This document shows positions 36,459 through 44,756 of a DNA stretch of 64,000 bases, piece after piece; within the stretch, counting starts at the first letter, position 1; each line of letters opens with the position of its first letter. The DNA is taken from the NCBI GenBank assembly GCA_900549885.1, contig URQA01000001.1, positions 1 to 64,000 on the forward strand, given 5' to 3'. The DNA is from an uncultured Eubacteriales bacterium (GTDB lineage: Bacteria; Bacillota; Clostridia; Oscillospirales; Oscillospiraceae). The position numbers and the translations under genes were made by a program. The notes under the pieces are model-generated. The model made no database searches, had not been told where the DNA came from, and saw only the letters and a program-made list of their open reading frames with translations.

Positions 36459-36914
36459 ATGAAAGAAAAACGGCAGGCAGAGATTGTCCGCATCATTTCT
36501 GAACAGGATGTAGAGACTCAGGAGCAGTTGTTAGCCCAGCTGGAGTTGCGAGGCATCCGGGTGACTCAAGCCACGGTTTCCAGGGACATCAAGGAACTGC
36601 ACTTGGTCAAGGTACCCGCTGGGAATGGCGCCTACCGCTATGCGGTGGTAAGCGGACAGCCCAGACGGCACAACCATACCGGACGGCTGCGCAATATTTT
36701 CCGGGAGGGAGTGACCTCCTTTGACGCGGCTCAAAACCTGGTGGTCGTAAAGACCATGCCAGGGTTGGGTTCTGCCGCGGGAGCCGCTTTGGACGATATG
36801 GAGATTGACGGTTTTGTGGGCTCTCTGGCGGGGGATGACACGGTGCTTCTCATTATGCGTACCAATGAGGATGCAGAGACTTTTTTGGACGAGATACGGT
36901 CTATGCTGGAATGA
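36459..36914 (+). CDS. argR: Arginine repressor
   Basis: The 151-aa protein has an N-terminal winged helix with 'GIRVTQATVSRDIKELHLVK' and a C-terminal hexamerisation and arginine-binding domain with 'TMPGLGSAAGAALDDM' and 'GSLAGDDTVLLIMR'. Its place before recN is conserved in Firmicutes. Probable targets are arginine genes elsewhere; none are in this window. Confidence 0.95.
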   Translation: MKEKRQAEIVRIISEQDVETQEQLLAQLELRGIRVTQATVSRDIKELHLVKVPAGNGAYRYAVVSGQPRRHNHTGRLRNIFREGVTSFDAAQNLVVVKTMPGLGSAAGAALDDMEIDGFVGSLAGDDTVLLIMRTNEDAETFLDEIRSMLE

Positions 36915-36925
36915 GGTGACGAGAG

Positions 36926-38626
36926 ATGCTCTCACTGCTTCATATCGAAAATATCGCGGTGATCTTCCAGGCAGATATCGCTTTTGAGCCGGGATTTAAT
37001 GTACTCACCGGCGAGACGGGCGCAGGCAAGTCTATTGTCATTGACTCTATTGGGGCGGTCATTGGAGCGCGCACCAGCCGGGACCTAATCCGGACTGGCG
37101 CAAAGTCCGCCAGAGTATCTGCCGTGTTTCAACAGTTGCCCGCCTTACCTTGGTTTGACCAACAGGACATTCACCCGGATGAGAATGGTCAGCTGTTGGT
37201 GGAGCGTTCCATTCAGCCTGATGGAAAGACTGCCTGCCGGGTCAATGGCCGGCCGATCCTGGTTAGCCAGTTGCGGGAATTGGGGCAGCAGCTGCTTAAT
37301 ATCCATGGCCAGCACGACGGCCAGCAGTTGTTGAATGAGGCCTGTCACTTGGAATATCTGGACAGCTTTGGCGGGCTGGAAGCAGTCCGCGGACAGTTTC
37401 AGAGTGCTTATGACCAGGTACAGCGGCTTAGGAATGATTTGGAATCTCTGGAAATGGATGAGTCGGAGAAGGCCCGGCGGATAGATACCCTCAACTATCA
37501 GATAGAGGAGCTGGAACGAGCCCAACTGCGTCCGGGAGAAGAGGAAGAATTGGTCCAGCGCCGGGACCTGTTGCGCAATGCTGAACGCATCACACAGGCC
37601 GTTGACGGCGCATGGCAGGCATTGAGCGGGGGAGATGAGGAAAACGGGGCTGTCTCACTTTTGATGGCAGCGGAAGAAAGTCTGTCCTCAGGCGGACGGT
37701 ACAGCGAGGAGCTGGCTAAGCTGGCATCTCAAGCGTCTGAGCTGCGCTATGCCTTAGACGACCTGGCCGAACAGGTCCGGGAGGCGCAGGCATCTCTTGA
37801 TTTTTACCCGGGAGAACTAGACGAAGTAGAGGAACGGCTGGATACGCTCTACCGCCTGAAACGGAAATATGGAGACAGCGTGGACGACATGTTGGACTAT
37901 TTAGACCGCTGCCGAAAAGAACTGGATGAGATCCAGTTTTCTGAGGACCGGGCAAACCGCCTGGAACAGGAGTTAAATACGGCTCTTACCAAAGCCAGGA
38001 AGCAGGGGAAAGCCCTGTCTAACGCGCGTAAAACAGCTGCGAAACAATTGGCCGAGCGGATTCAGGATGAGTTGCGACAGCTGGATATGTCCAAGGTGCA
38101 CTTTCAGGTACAATTTGCCCCGAAAACAGGACAGGACGGGATGGACGCTACCGGGATGGATGAGGTACGTTTTCTCATGTCCGCCAACTTGGGAGAGGAG
38201 CTTCGTCCGATCCAAAAGATTGCTTCCGGCGGCGAATTGGCCCGCATTATGCTAGCGCTAAAAAATGTGCTGGCGGAAAACGATCAGGTGACCACCATGG
38301 TATTTGACGAGGTGGATACCGGGGTATCTGGCCGGGCGGCCCAGAAGGTGGCGGAGAAGCTTTATGAGGTGGCCAGAAATCGTCAAGTGCTGTGCGTGAC
38401 CCATCTGCCCCAGATTGCCGCCATGGGGGATGTCCACTTTTCCGTGGAAAAAGGAGAGGCGCAGGGACGAACCTTTACCGCAGTGGAGCAGTTAGACCGG
38501 GATCACCGCCGTAGGGAGCTGGCCCGACTGACCAGCGGAGAGCACATCACCGCTACCGCTCTGGATGGGGCGGAGGAGATGCTCTCGGCCGCAGAGCAAT
38601 GGAAAAAAGGGAGTGTCCAGCTTTGA
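36926..38626 (+). CDS. recN: DNA repair protein RecN
   Basis: The 566-aa SMC-like ATPase acts early in double-strand break repair. 'NVLTGETGAGKSIVIDSIG' is Walker A near residue 30, coiled-coil arms span about 150-360, the signature is 'KIASGGELARIMLALKNVL', and Walker B is 'TMVFDEVDTGVSGRAAQ'. ATG 36926 is 11 nt after argR. The 3' end overlaps the GNAT frame. Confidence 0.96.
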   Translation: MLSLLHIENIAVIFQADIAFEPGFNVLTGETGAGKSIVIDSIGAVIGARTSRDLIRTGAKSARVSAVFQQLPALPWFDQQDIHPDENGQLLVERSIQPDGKTACRVNGRPILVSQLRELGQQLLNIHGQHDGQQLLNEACHLEYLDSFGGLEAVRGQFQSAYDQVQRLRNDLESLEMDESEKARRIDTLNYQIEELERAQLRPGEEEELVQRRDLLRNAERITQAVDGAWQALSGGDEENGAVSLLMAAEESLSSGGRYSEELAKLASQASELRYALDDLAEQVREAQASLDFYPGELDEVEERLDTLYRLKRKYGDSVDDMLDYLDRCRKELDEIQFSEDRANRLEQELNTALTKARKQGKALSNARKTAAKQLAERIQDELRQLDMSKVHFQVQFAPKTGQDGMDATGMDEVRFLMSANLGEELRPIQKIASGGELARIMLALKNVLAENDQVTTMVFDEVDTGVSGRAAQKVAEKLYEVARNRQVLCVTHLPQIAAMGDVHFSVEKGEAQGRTFTAVEQLDRDHRRRELARLTSGEHITATALDGAEEMLSAAEQWKKGSVQL

Positions 38627-39177
38627 AGAAGCGGATATTTTCCTCCCAATTGGCAGAAGCCATAGCACAGCCTGGCTGGGTCGGAGCCGGTCCGGCAGGT
38701 ATCTCCTATCGGCAAATGGCAGTGGACGAGTCCGACTCAGAGGACAAAGGCTATGTTCTCTGGAAAAGTTGGCAAGAAACCTATCTAGGTATGGTAGATT
38801 CCCGGTATCTGGCTGAGCTTACCATTGACAAGTGCGTGAAGATCGCTCAAAAGAGGCCGGAGAATACCATCGTGGCCCTAGATCAGCAAATCGTGGGCTT
38901 TGTATGCTGGCGCCCAAGCCGGGATGCGGGAGAAACCGGGGAAATCTCTGCGCTTTATCTTCTGGGTTCATTCCAAGGCCGGGGTATCGGCAAGACGCTG
39001 ATAGAGCTGGCCCTAGCCAAATTGAAGGACGATTCCGCAGTAATCGTATGGGTGCTGGCGGATCACAAGAAAGCCATCGGCTTCTTTGAGAGCTGTGGTT
39101 TTTTCCCCGACGGCGGAGAAAAATATTTAGATCTGGGTACCTCTGTGCGCTGTATCCGTATGATAAAAAAGAATTGA
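38599..39177 (+). CDS. GNAT family N-acetyltransferase
   Basis: The 192-aa protein has a GNAT domain with the acetyl-CoA loop 'LGSFQGRGIGKTLIELALAK' and the C-terminal 'ADHKKAIGFFESCGFFPDGG'. Its opening 'YRQMAVDESDSEDKGYVLWKSW' resembles acetyltransferases that usually start about 40 residues later, so an N-terminal extension is present. ATG 38599 lies inside recN; TTG 38623 follows AAGGGAG and may be the true start. Substrate unknown. The stop overlaps the T-box promoter. Confidence 0.8.
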   Translation: MEKRECPALKKRIFSSQLAEAIAQPGWVGAGPAGISYRQMAVDESDSEDKGYVLWKSWQETYLGMVDSRYLAELTIDKCVKIAQKRPENTIVALDQQIVGFVCWRPSRDAGETGEISALYLLGSFQGRGIGKTLIELALAKLKDDSAVIVWVLADHKKAIGFFESCGFFPDGGEKYLDLGTSVRCIRMIKKN

Positions 39178-39202
39178 CATTGGATTTTTCCTGTGTTATC
39201 AT
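39174..39202 (+). promoter_or_regulatory. SigA promoter of the T-box transcript
   Basis: A perfect TTGACA at 39174-39179 is 17 bp from TATCAT at 39197-39202. Transcription should start near 39209, at the 5' edge of the T-box leader. Confidence 0.82.
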
Positions 39203-39208
39203 CCATAC

Positions 39209-39463
39209 AATGCGTAGAAAGGGAAGAGTAAGTGTTGCCATCTTGTATAGAGAGCTCCCGTTTGGTGGAAGGGAGACAGGAACAGCGCCGAATACCCCCT
39301 GGAGCAGCCCCCTGAACAGATTATGTCTTATAGGGGAGGACGGGTGCGCCCGGTATAGCGTAGAAGTCATTGACTTGCTGAGGCCGTTTTCGCGAGATAA
39401 CGGCGAACAGAGGTGGTACCGCGTTCATCGCCCTCTGTCCCAATGGGACAGGGGGTGTTTTTT
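39209..39463 (+). promoter_or_regulatory. T-box riboswitch leader, tyrosine specifier
   Basis: The T-box sequence TGGTACCGCG at 39414-39423 is intact. Stem I carries the AGAGAG stretch at 39249-39254 and a GGTGGAA-type apical loop. The specifier loop reads GAA-TAC-CCCCTGG, putting a UAC (Tyr) codon at 39293-39295. CAGAGG at 39408-39413 can pair with the CCTCTG at 39432-39437 to form the antiterminator; otherwise the terminator stem forms. Uncharged tRNA-Tyr should switch on the EamA gene and tyrS. The specifier call fits the downstream tyrS. Confidence 0.93.
39429..39463 (+). terminator. T-box terminator stem
   Basis: A 13-bp stem with two G-U pairs (39430-39442 with 39445-39457) is followed by a T-rich run to 39463. 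It is exclusive with the antiterminator that uses its 5' arm. Confidence 0.88.
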
Positions 39464-40333
39464 ACGCAGCAGGCTACAGAAACGAGAAAAGTACAGGGTG
39501 TGCTCTTTGTGTTTTTGGCTGCTGTCCTGTACAGCATTGGGGGATTGTGCATTAAAGTCATCCCGTGGAGCGGTTTGTCCATCAACAGTGGGCGGAACAT
39601 CGTGGCTCTGGTGGTCATTGGCGGATATTTGCTGGCGGTCAGGCACAAGCCCCGGCTCAACCGGTGGGTCTTTGTGGGAGCGCTGTGCATCTGCGGCACC
39701 AATACCTTCTTTACCTTGGCAAACAAGATGACAACTGCGGCCAATGCCATTGTACTGCAGTTCACTGCGCCGGTTTTTGTCATCCTGCTCTCGGCCCTTT
39801 TTTGGAAAAGAAGACCCCGGCGGCTGGACTTGTGCGCCTGCGCCGTGGTACTGCTGGGGGTTTTGTGCTTTTTTGTGGAAAGCCTGTCCGCCGGAGGGAC
39901 GGCGGGCAATGTGCTGGCCCTCGCTTCCGGCCTGAGCTACGCTGGGGTATTTCTGCTCAATGACCTGCCGGACAGCGATCCGATCTCATCGGTATTTTGG
40001 GGAGATGTCCTTAGTGCGGTCATTGGGCTGCCTGCCCTGCTGGGGGAGACGGTATTCACCTCCACTGCGTTGGTCAGCCTGGTCGTGCTGGGGGCCTTCC
40101 AGGTGGGACTGGCCTACATTTTGCTTACCATCGGACTTCGCACCACTCCGGCGGTGACCGCCTCTCTAGTGTCCGGCATCGAACCAGTGCTCAACCCCAT
40201 TTTGGTGGCGGTATTCTACCATGAGATTATCGGTCCGCTGTCCCTGCTGGGGGCGGCTGTCGTGGTGGGCGGCGTGGTTGCCTACAATGTGCTGAGAATC
40301 AAATTTGATCAACATAAGGAGCTGAAAACATGA
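39443..40333 (+). CDS. EamA family transporter under tyrosine T-box control
   Basis: The 296-aa protein has ten hydrophobic segments in two EamA repeats, the drug/metabolite transporter pattern. 'LKVLQFTAP'-type features appear as 'ANAIVLQFTAPVFVILLS' and 'TPAVTASLVSGIEPVLNPIL'. The start is unsure: ATG 39443 lies in the terminator loop, GTG 39455 is inside its 3' arm and GTG 39500 is after it, and none has a clear ribosome site. Its stop overlaps tyrS by ATGA. Co-regulation with tyrS suggests tyrosine or another aromatic compound as substrate; this is inference. Confidence 0.85.
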   Translation: MGQGVFFTQQATETRKVQGVLFVFLAAVLYSIGGLCIKVIPWSGLSINSGRNIVALVVIGGYLLAVRHKPRLNRWVFVGALCICGTNTFFTLANKMTTAANAIVLQFTAPVFVILLSALFWKRRPRRLDLCACAVVLLGVLCFFVESLSAGGTAGNVLALASGLSYAGVFLLNDLPDSDPISSVFWGDVLSAVIGLPALLGETVFTSTALVSLVVLGAFQVGLAYILLTIGLRTTPAVTASLVSGIEPVLNPILVAVFYHEIIGPLSLLGAAVVVGGVVAYNVLRIKFDQHKELKT

Positions 40334-41556
40334 CACTGTATGAGGAATTGGTTGCCCGCGGCCTGATCGCCCAAGTGACCAACGAAGAGGAAATTAAGTC
40401 TATGATCAACGAGGGAAAGGCCACCTTCTATATCGGCTTTGACCCCACAGCTGACAGCCTGCATGTAGGCCACTTTATGGCCTTGACTCTGATGAAGCGG
40501 CTGCAAATGGCAGGCAACAAGCCCATCGCCCTGATTGGAGGCGGTACCGCTATGATTGGGGACCCCTCTGGCCGCACGGACATGCGGTCCATGATGACCC
40601 GGGAAACCATTGAGCACAATTGCGCCTGCTTTAAAAAGCAGATGGAGCGGTTCATTGAGTTTGGTGAGGGCAAGGCGCAAATGGTCAATAACGCCGATTG
40701 GCTGCTCAATCTCAACTATGTGGATTTTATCCGGGACATCGGGGCCTGCTTCTCGGTGAACAACATGCTCCGGGCGGAGTGCTTCAAACAGCGCATGGAG
40801 AAGGGCCTGTCCTTCCTGGAATTCAACTATATGCCCATGCAGTCCTATGACTTCTATTACCTGTTCCAGCACTACGGCTGCAATATGCAGTTCGGCGGCA
40901 ACGACCAGTGGTCCAACATGCTGGGGGGAACTGAGCTCATCCGCCGCAAGCTGGGCAAGGACGCCCATGCCATGACCATCGCCCTGCTCACCGATTCCCA
41001 GGGTCATAAGATGGGCAAGACTGCAGGCAACGCCGTGTGGCTGGACGCGGACAAAACCTCTCCCTATGAGTTCTATCAATACTGGAGAAACGTAGACGAC
41101 GCGGACGTGATGAAGTGCGTGCGTATGCTCACCTTCCTGCCCCTGGAGCAGATCGACGAGATGGATAAGTGGGAGGGCGCCCAGCTTAACCAGGCCAAGG
41201 AAATTCTTGCCTATGAGCTGACCAAGCTGGTTCACGGCGAGGATGAGGCGGAGAAGGCCCGGTCTGCCGCTAAGGCCCTGTTTTCCACCGGGGGAGATAA
41301 GGCGAGCATGCCCACCACCGAGCTGACCGAGGCTGATTTTTCGGGTGGGACCATCGGCGCGTTGAGTCTGCTGGTGAAATGCGGCTTAGCCGCCTCCAAT
41401 GGCGAGGCCCGCCGCCTGATTCAGCAGGGAGGGGTGGCAGTAGATGAGGGTAAGCTCACCGACGCTAACGCTATATTTAACAAGGAAACCTTTGCGGGAG
41501 ATGGCATCATCATCAAGAAGGGTAAGAAGATCTTCCATTGTGCAAAACTGGTCTGA
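40330..41556 (+). CDS. tyrS: Tyrosyl-tRNA synthetase
   Basis: The 408-aa class I synthetase charges tRNA-Tyr. The HIGH-type motif is 'FDPTADSLHVGHFMAL' and the KMSKS-type motif 'HKMGKTAGNAVWLD'. A C-terminal S4 domain ends the protein ('AASNGEARRLIQQGGVAVDE'). An AAGGAG site precedes ATG 40330 within the EamA gene end. Expression depends on the T-box leader 0.9 kb upstream, unless an unseen internal promoter exists. Confidence 0.97.
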   Translation: MTLYEELVARGLIAQVTNEEEIKSMINEGKATFYIGFDPTADSLHVGHFMALTLMKRLQMAGNKPIALIGGGTAMIGDPSGRTDMRSMMTRETIEHNCACFKKQMERFIEFGEGKAQMVNNADWLLNLNYVDFIRDIGACFSVNNMLRAECFKQRMEKGLSFLEFNYMPMQSYDFYYLFQHYGCNMQFGGNDQWSNMLGGTELIRRKLGKDAHAMTIALLTDSQGHKMGKTAGNAVWLDADKTSPYEFYQYWRNVDDADVMKCVRMLTFLPLEQIDEMDKWEGAQLNQAKEILAYELTKLVHGEDEAEKARSAAKALFSTGGDKASMPTTELTEADFSGGTIGALSLLVKCGLAASNGEARRLIQQGGVAVDEGKLTDANAIFNKETFAGDGIIIKKGKKIFHCAKLV

Positions 41557-41565
41557 TGATTTTAG

Positions 41566-41598
41566 GGCGTCCCGACAACGTGTGTCGGGACGCCGCTT
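41566..41598 (+). terminator. Intrinsic terminator after tyrS
   Basis: A perfect 12-bp stem (41566-41577 with 41583-41594) has a 5-nt loop and is followed by GCTTTCT. It lies in the convergent gap with dapB. Confidence 0.75.
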
Positions 41599-41644
41599 TC
41601 TCAGCAAAAACCAGGTTTTGTTGAGTTTCAAACAGATCATAAAG

Positions 41645-41677
41645 AGGGCGTGGAACCGCATCAGCGGTCCACGCCCT
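41645..41677 (-). terminator. Terminator overlapping the dapB stop codon
   Basis: A 14-bp stem with one bulged base (41645-41659 with 41664-41677) contains the dapB stop codon in its loop. On the minus strand it is followed by CTTTATG, a weak T tract. It may also block readthrough from tyrS. Confidence 0.6.
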
Positions 41678-42434
41678 TAGCCTTCAACAGGTCTGACATA
41701 TCATACAGCCCCGGCTGTTTAACCTGCATCAGGAAGCGAGCTGCTTTGATGGCCCCGGCTGCAAAAATGCTCCGGCTAGCAGCGTGATGTTTGATCTCAA
41801 TGATCTCGTCCGTTCCCGCAAACGTTATCGTGTGATCGCCTACAATGGTTCCACCCCGGACAGACGAGATACCGATCTCCCGGCGGTCCCTGGCTTTTCG
41901 GGTTAAATGACGGTCATAGATATACTCCGGATCATAGGGGAGTGCAGATGAGGCTGCATCTGCCAGCATCAGGGCGGTTCCGCTTGGGGCGTCCAGCTTC
42001 CGGCTGTGGTGCCGTTCTACAATTTCCACGTCAAAATCTTCGCCCAGAGCGGCTGCCGCCTGTTTCACAAGCGTCAACAGGACATTGATGCCCAGAGACA
42101 TGTTGGCTGAACGAAAAATAGGGACCTTCTGAGCTGCCTCCTGGATCAGATCTAACTGATCCAGGTCGTAACCGGTGGTGGCCAGCACCAGTGGGATGCC
42201 ACGCGCCAAGCTAAATTCCAGAAGAGGAGTGAGCGCCGCAGGATTGGAAAAATCGATTACAACATCGGCCTGCATGCCGCATTGCACAGGGCTGGGAAAT
42301 ACGGGAAAGTTGTCGTTGGGCTGACCGAGGATATCGAAGCCAGCGACAATTTCTATATCTGGCTGTCCAGAGCACAAATCGGCAACGGCCCTGCCCATAT
42401 GTCCATTGCAGCCTGAAAGGATCATCTTTTGCAT
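41661..42434 (-). CDS. dapB: 4-hydroxy-tetrahydrodipicolinate reductase
   Basis: The 257-aa NAD(P)H-dependent enzyme acts in diaminopimelate and lysine synthesis. 'ILSGCNGHMGRAV' is the nucleotide-binding start, and 'VERHHSRKLDAPSGTAL' holds the catalytic His and Lys. ATG 42434 has AGGAG 8 nt upstream, better than the frame start at 42464. It is the last gene of the minus-strand unit asd-dapA-dapB. Confidence 0.96.
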   Translation of the reverse strand: MQKMILSGCNGHMGRAVADLCSGQPDIEIVAGFDILGQPNDNFPVFPSPVQCGMQADVVIDFSNPAALTPLLEFSLARGIPLVLATTGYDLDQLDLIQEAAQKVPIFRSANMSLGINVLLTLVKQAAAALGEDFDVEIVERHHSRKLDAPSGTALMLADAASSALPYDPEYIYDRHLTRKARDRREIGISSVRGGTIVGDHTITFAGTDEIIEIKHHAASRSIFAAGAIKAARFLMQVKQPGLYDMSDLLKAKGVDR

Positions 42435-42447
42435 AGAGCGAACTCCT

Positions 42448-43335
42448 TTATAGAAGGCCGGCACGTTGCATGGCCTGTCGCAGAGTTTCTAGATTTTTAT
42501 CAGAAATGTCGCACAGAGGCAGACGCAGCATCCCTGCATCCATCCCCAACAGATTCATAGCGGCCTTGATTGGGATGGGGTTAACCTCAAGAAACAGCGC
42601 GTCGATTAATTCCATGTACTGGATTTGAAGCTTGGCGGCAGACTCGAAATCGTTGTCCAGACACGAATGGGACATCTTTACCATAACCTCAGGGATGATG
42701 TTGGAAGCCACCGAAATGACACCTTTGGCCCCCAGAGCCATCATAGGCACGACCTGGTCGTCATTGCCGGACCAAATATAGAAGTCATCGCCGCACAGAA
42801 AACGGGTGTGCGCCAGCAAAGAAAAGTTTCCAGAAGCCTCCTTAACGCCGTTGATTTTAGGATTCTGAGCCAGTTGGCGGTAGGTTTCGGCGGTAAAGGA
42901 TACGCCGGTACGGCTTGGAACATTGTAGAGGATGATAGGCAGATCTACCCGGTCCGCAATATACTCATAGTGCTTGACCAGCCCTGTCTGGCTAGCCTTG
43001 TTGTAATAGGGTGTGACATGAAGCAGCGCGTCCGCCCCGGAGTCCTGTGCGTGCTGAGATAAGTAGACAGCAGCGGAGGTGTCGTTGCTGCCCGCCCCGG
43101 CGATCACCTTTACGCGATGGTCCACTCGCTTGACGCAAAACTCCACTGCAGCAATGTGCTCCCGAATGGACATAGTGGCCGATTCGCCGGTCGTGCCGCA
43201 CACACACACCGCGTCCACACCAGCCGCAATCTGATTGTCGATTTGCTTGCCAAACGCATCATAGTCAATTGCACCGGATTGGTTGAAGGGCGTGACCAAA
43301 GCGGGACAAGCGCCGGTAAATACTGGAGTTCGCAT
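42448..43335 (-). CDS. dapA: 4-hydroxy-tetrahydrodipicolinate synthase
   Basis: The 295-aa TIM-barrel aldolase condenses pyruvate and aspartate semialdehyde. 'CGTTGESATM' binds pyruvate, 'YNVPSRTGVSF' holds the catalytic Tyr, and 'GVKEASGNF' has the Schiff-base Lys. ATG 43335 has AAAGGA 8 nt upstream; the ATG at 43344 is too close to that site. In sporulating cells the product also feeds dipicolinate. Confidence 0.96.
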   Translation of the reverse strand: MRTPVFTGACPALVTPFNQSGAIDYDAFGKQIDNQIAAGVDAVCVCGTTGESATMSIREHIAAVEFCVKRVDHRVKVIAGAGSNDTSAAVYLSQHAQDSGADALLHVTPYYNKASQTGLVKHYEYIADRVDLPIILYNVPSRTGVSFTAETYRQLAQNPKINGVKEASGNFSLLAHTRFLCGDDFYIWSGNDDQVVPMMALGAKGVISVASNIIPEVMVKMSHSCLDNDFESAAKLQIQYMELIDALFLEVNPIPIKAAMNLLGMDAGMLRLPLCDISDKNLETLRQAMQRAGLL

Positions 43336-43465
43336 CGGTATCATCCTTTCTGACCATTAGAGATTCAAAATAAAGAGATTATGAGGGAAAGAAAAAGCAG
43401 CCGGAGCATTCCTAACCTAGACTTCCATTCTTGTATTCCCAATTTACCCGCAATCGCCCGCAGGT

Positions 43466-44551
43466 TTATTGGCGGGTGATATATCCCTCAGCACACAAAA
43501 GCTCGGCCAGCAGCACCGCGCCACCAGCGGCCCCCCGGAGGGTGTTGTGAGACAGAGAGACAAACTTGTAGTCGTACTGGGTGTCCGGACGCAGCCGTCC
43601 GACAGAGACAGCCATACCGCCTTCCAGATCCCGGTCCAGTCTGGCCTGGGGACGGTCAGGCTCTTCAAAATAATGCAGGAACTGTTTGGGCGCTGTGGGG
43701 AGATTCAGCTCTTGAGGCCGACCTTTAAAGTTTTTCCAAGCGTCCTTCATCTGCTCCATGGTTGGCTTATTCTTAAACGTGACAAAAGCGGCGGCAGTAT
43801 GACCGTTGGACACAGGTACCCGCAGACACTGGGCAGTAATGGCAGGGGAGGGGGCATTGACAATCCTGCCGTTTTCCACCCGGCCCCAGACCTTCAGCGG
43901 CTCCTGCTCACTTTTTTCCTCCTCTCCGCCAATGTACGGGATAAGGTTATCCACCATGTCTGGCCAAGTCTCAAAGGTTTTGCCCGCCCCAGAGATGGCT
44001 TGGTAAGTACACACCAAGATCTTTTGAATGTCAAATTCCCGCAGCGGGGACAGAGCGGGAACATAGCTCTGGATGGAACAGTTGGACTTGACGGCAATAA
44101 AGCCTCTCTTTGTTCCAAGGCGTTTGCGCTGGTCGGCAATCACCTTGATATGCTCTGGATTGACTTCCGGAATGACCATGGGAACATCCGGCGTCCAGCG
44201 GTGGGCGGAATTGTTGGATACCACGGGACACTCGTGTTTGGCATAGGCCTCTTCCAATGCTTTGATTTCCTCTTTTTTCATATCGACAGCAGAAAAAACA
44301 AAATCTACCATGGATGCAATCTGTTCCACATCATCTTGGGCACTCATCAGGATCATGTCCTTAGCTTCGTCTGGAATGGGAACGTCCATGGCCCAACGTC
44401 CGGCCACAGCTTCCTCATACCGCTTGCCGGCGGACCGGGGACTGGCGGCAATCACAGTAAGTTGGAACCAAGGGTGACCTTGCATTAGGGTGACAAACCG
44501 CTGACCCACCATGCCGGTGCCTCCGATGACACCTACTTTAAATTTTTCCAT
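43466..44551 (-). CDS. asd: Aspartate-semialdehyde dehydrogenase
   Basis: The 361-aa NADPH enzyme makes aspartate semialdehyde for the lysine/DAP and threonine branches. 'GVIGGTGMVGQRFVTLMQGH' is the cofactor site and 'KSNCSIQSYVPAL' holds the catalytic Cys. Its length and 'GHPWF' resemble the archaeal/fungal-type ASD rather than the common bacterial type. AGGAGGT lies 8 nt before the ATG. It leads asd-dapA-dapB and is divergent from the spoIID-like gene. Confidence 0.95.
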   Translation of the reverse strand: MEKFKVGVIGGTGMVGQRFVTLMQGHPWFQLTVIAASPRSAGKRYEEAVAGRWAMDVPIPDEAKDMILMSAQDDVEQIASMVDFVFSAVDMKKEEIKALEEAYAKHECPVVSNNSAHRWTPDVPMVIPEVNPEHIKVIADQRKRLGTKRGFIAVKSNCSIQSYVPALSPLREFDIQKILVCTYQAISGAGKTFETWPDMVDNLIPYIGGEEEKSEQEPLKVWGRVENGRIVNAPSPAITAQCLRVPVSNGHTAAAFVTFKNKPTMEQMKDAWKNFKGRPQELNLPTAPKQFLHYFEEPDRPQARLDRDLEGGMAVSVGRLRPDTQYDYKFVSLSHNTLRGAAGGAVLLAELLCAEGYITRQ

Positions 44552-44609
44552 TGTAAAGACCTCCTACTGCCTCTGCAAAAAACTGGGGCATATTAAATTG
44601 AGAATATAG

Positions 44610-44639
44610 TTGAAAAGAGGGCGCTTTTTGTACTATAAT
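44610..44639 (+). promoter_or_regulatory. SigA-like promoter upstream of the spoIID-like gene
   Basis: TTGAAA at 44610-44615 and a perfect TATAAT at 44634-44639 are 18 bp apart, giving a leader of about 110 nt. A SigE-like site lies downstream of it, so the gene may have two promoters. Confidence 0.65.
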
Positions 44640-44670
44640 GGAGAACAGGCGTATAGATATAGTCAACAGA

Positions 44671-44699
44671 TCAAATCAATATTTTGTCTATCATAACAT
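44671..44699 (+). promoter_or_regulatory. Candidate SigE-like promoter of the spoIID-like gene
   Basis: TCAAATC at 44671-44677 and CATAACAT at 44692-44699 are 14 bp apart. The -10 fits CATANNNT and the -35 fits 5 of 7. spoIID is SigE-dependent in Bacillus; the match here is modest. Confidence 0.4.
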
Positions 44700-44756
44700 C
44701 AACACGCTAAAGTGTCAATTCACTTGGATGCCCAATTTGGAGAAATGGAGTGCGAC

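Noticed and set aside
40309..41235. 308-codon minus-strand frame opposite tyrS
   Set aside because: Shadow of tyrS; no start signal and no recognisable domain.
43469..44488. 339-codon plus-strand frame opposite asd
   Set aside because: Mirror of the asd coding strand; asd has a proper start, ribosome site and catalytic motif.
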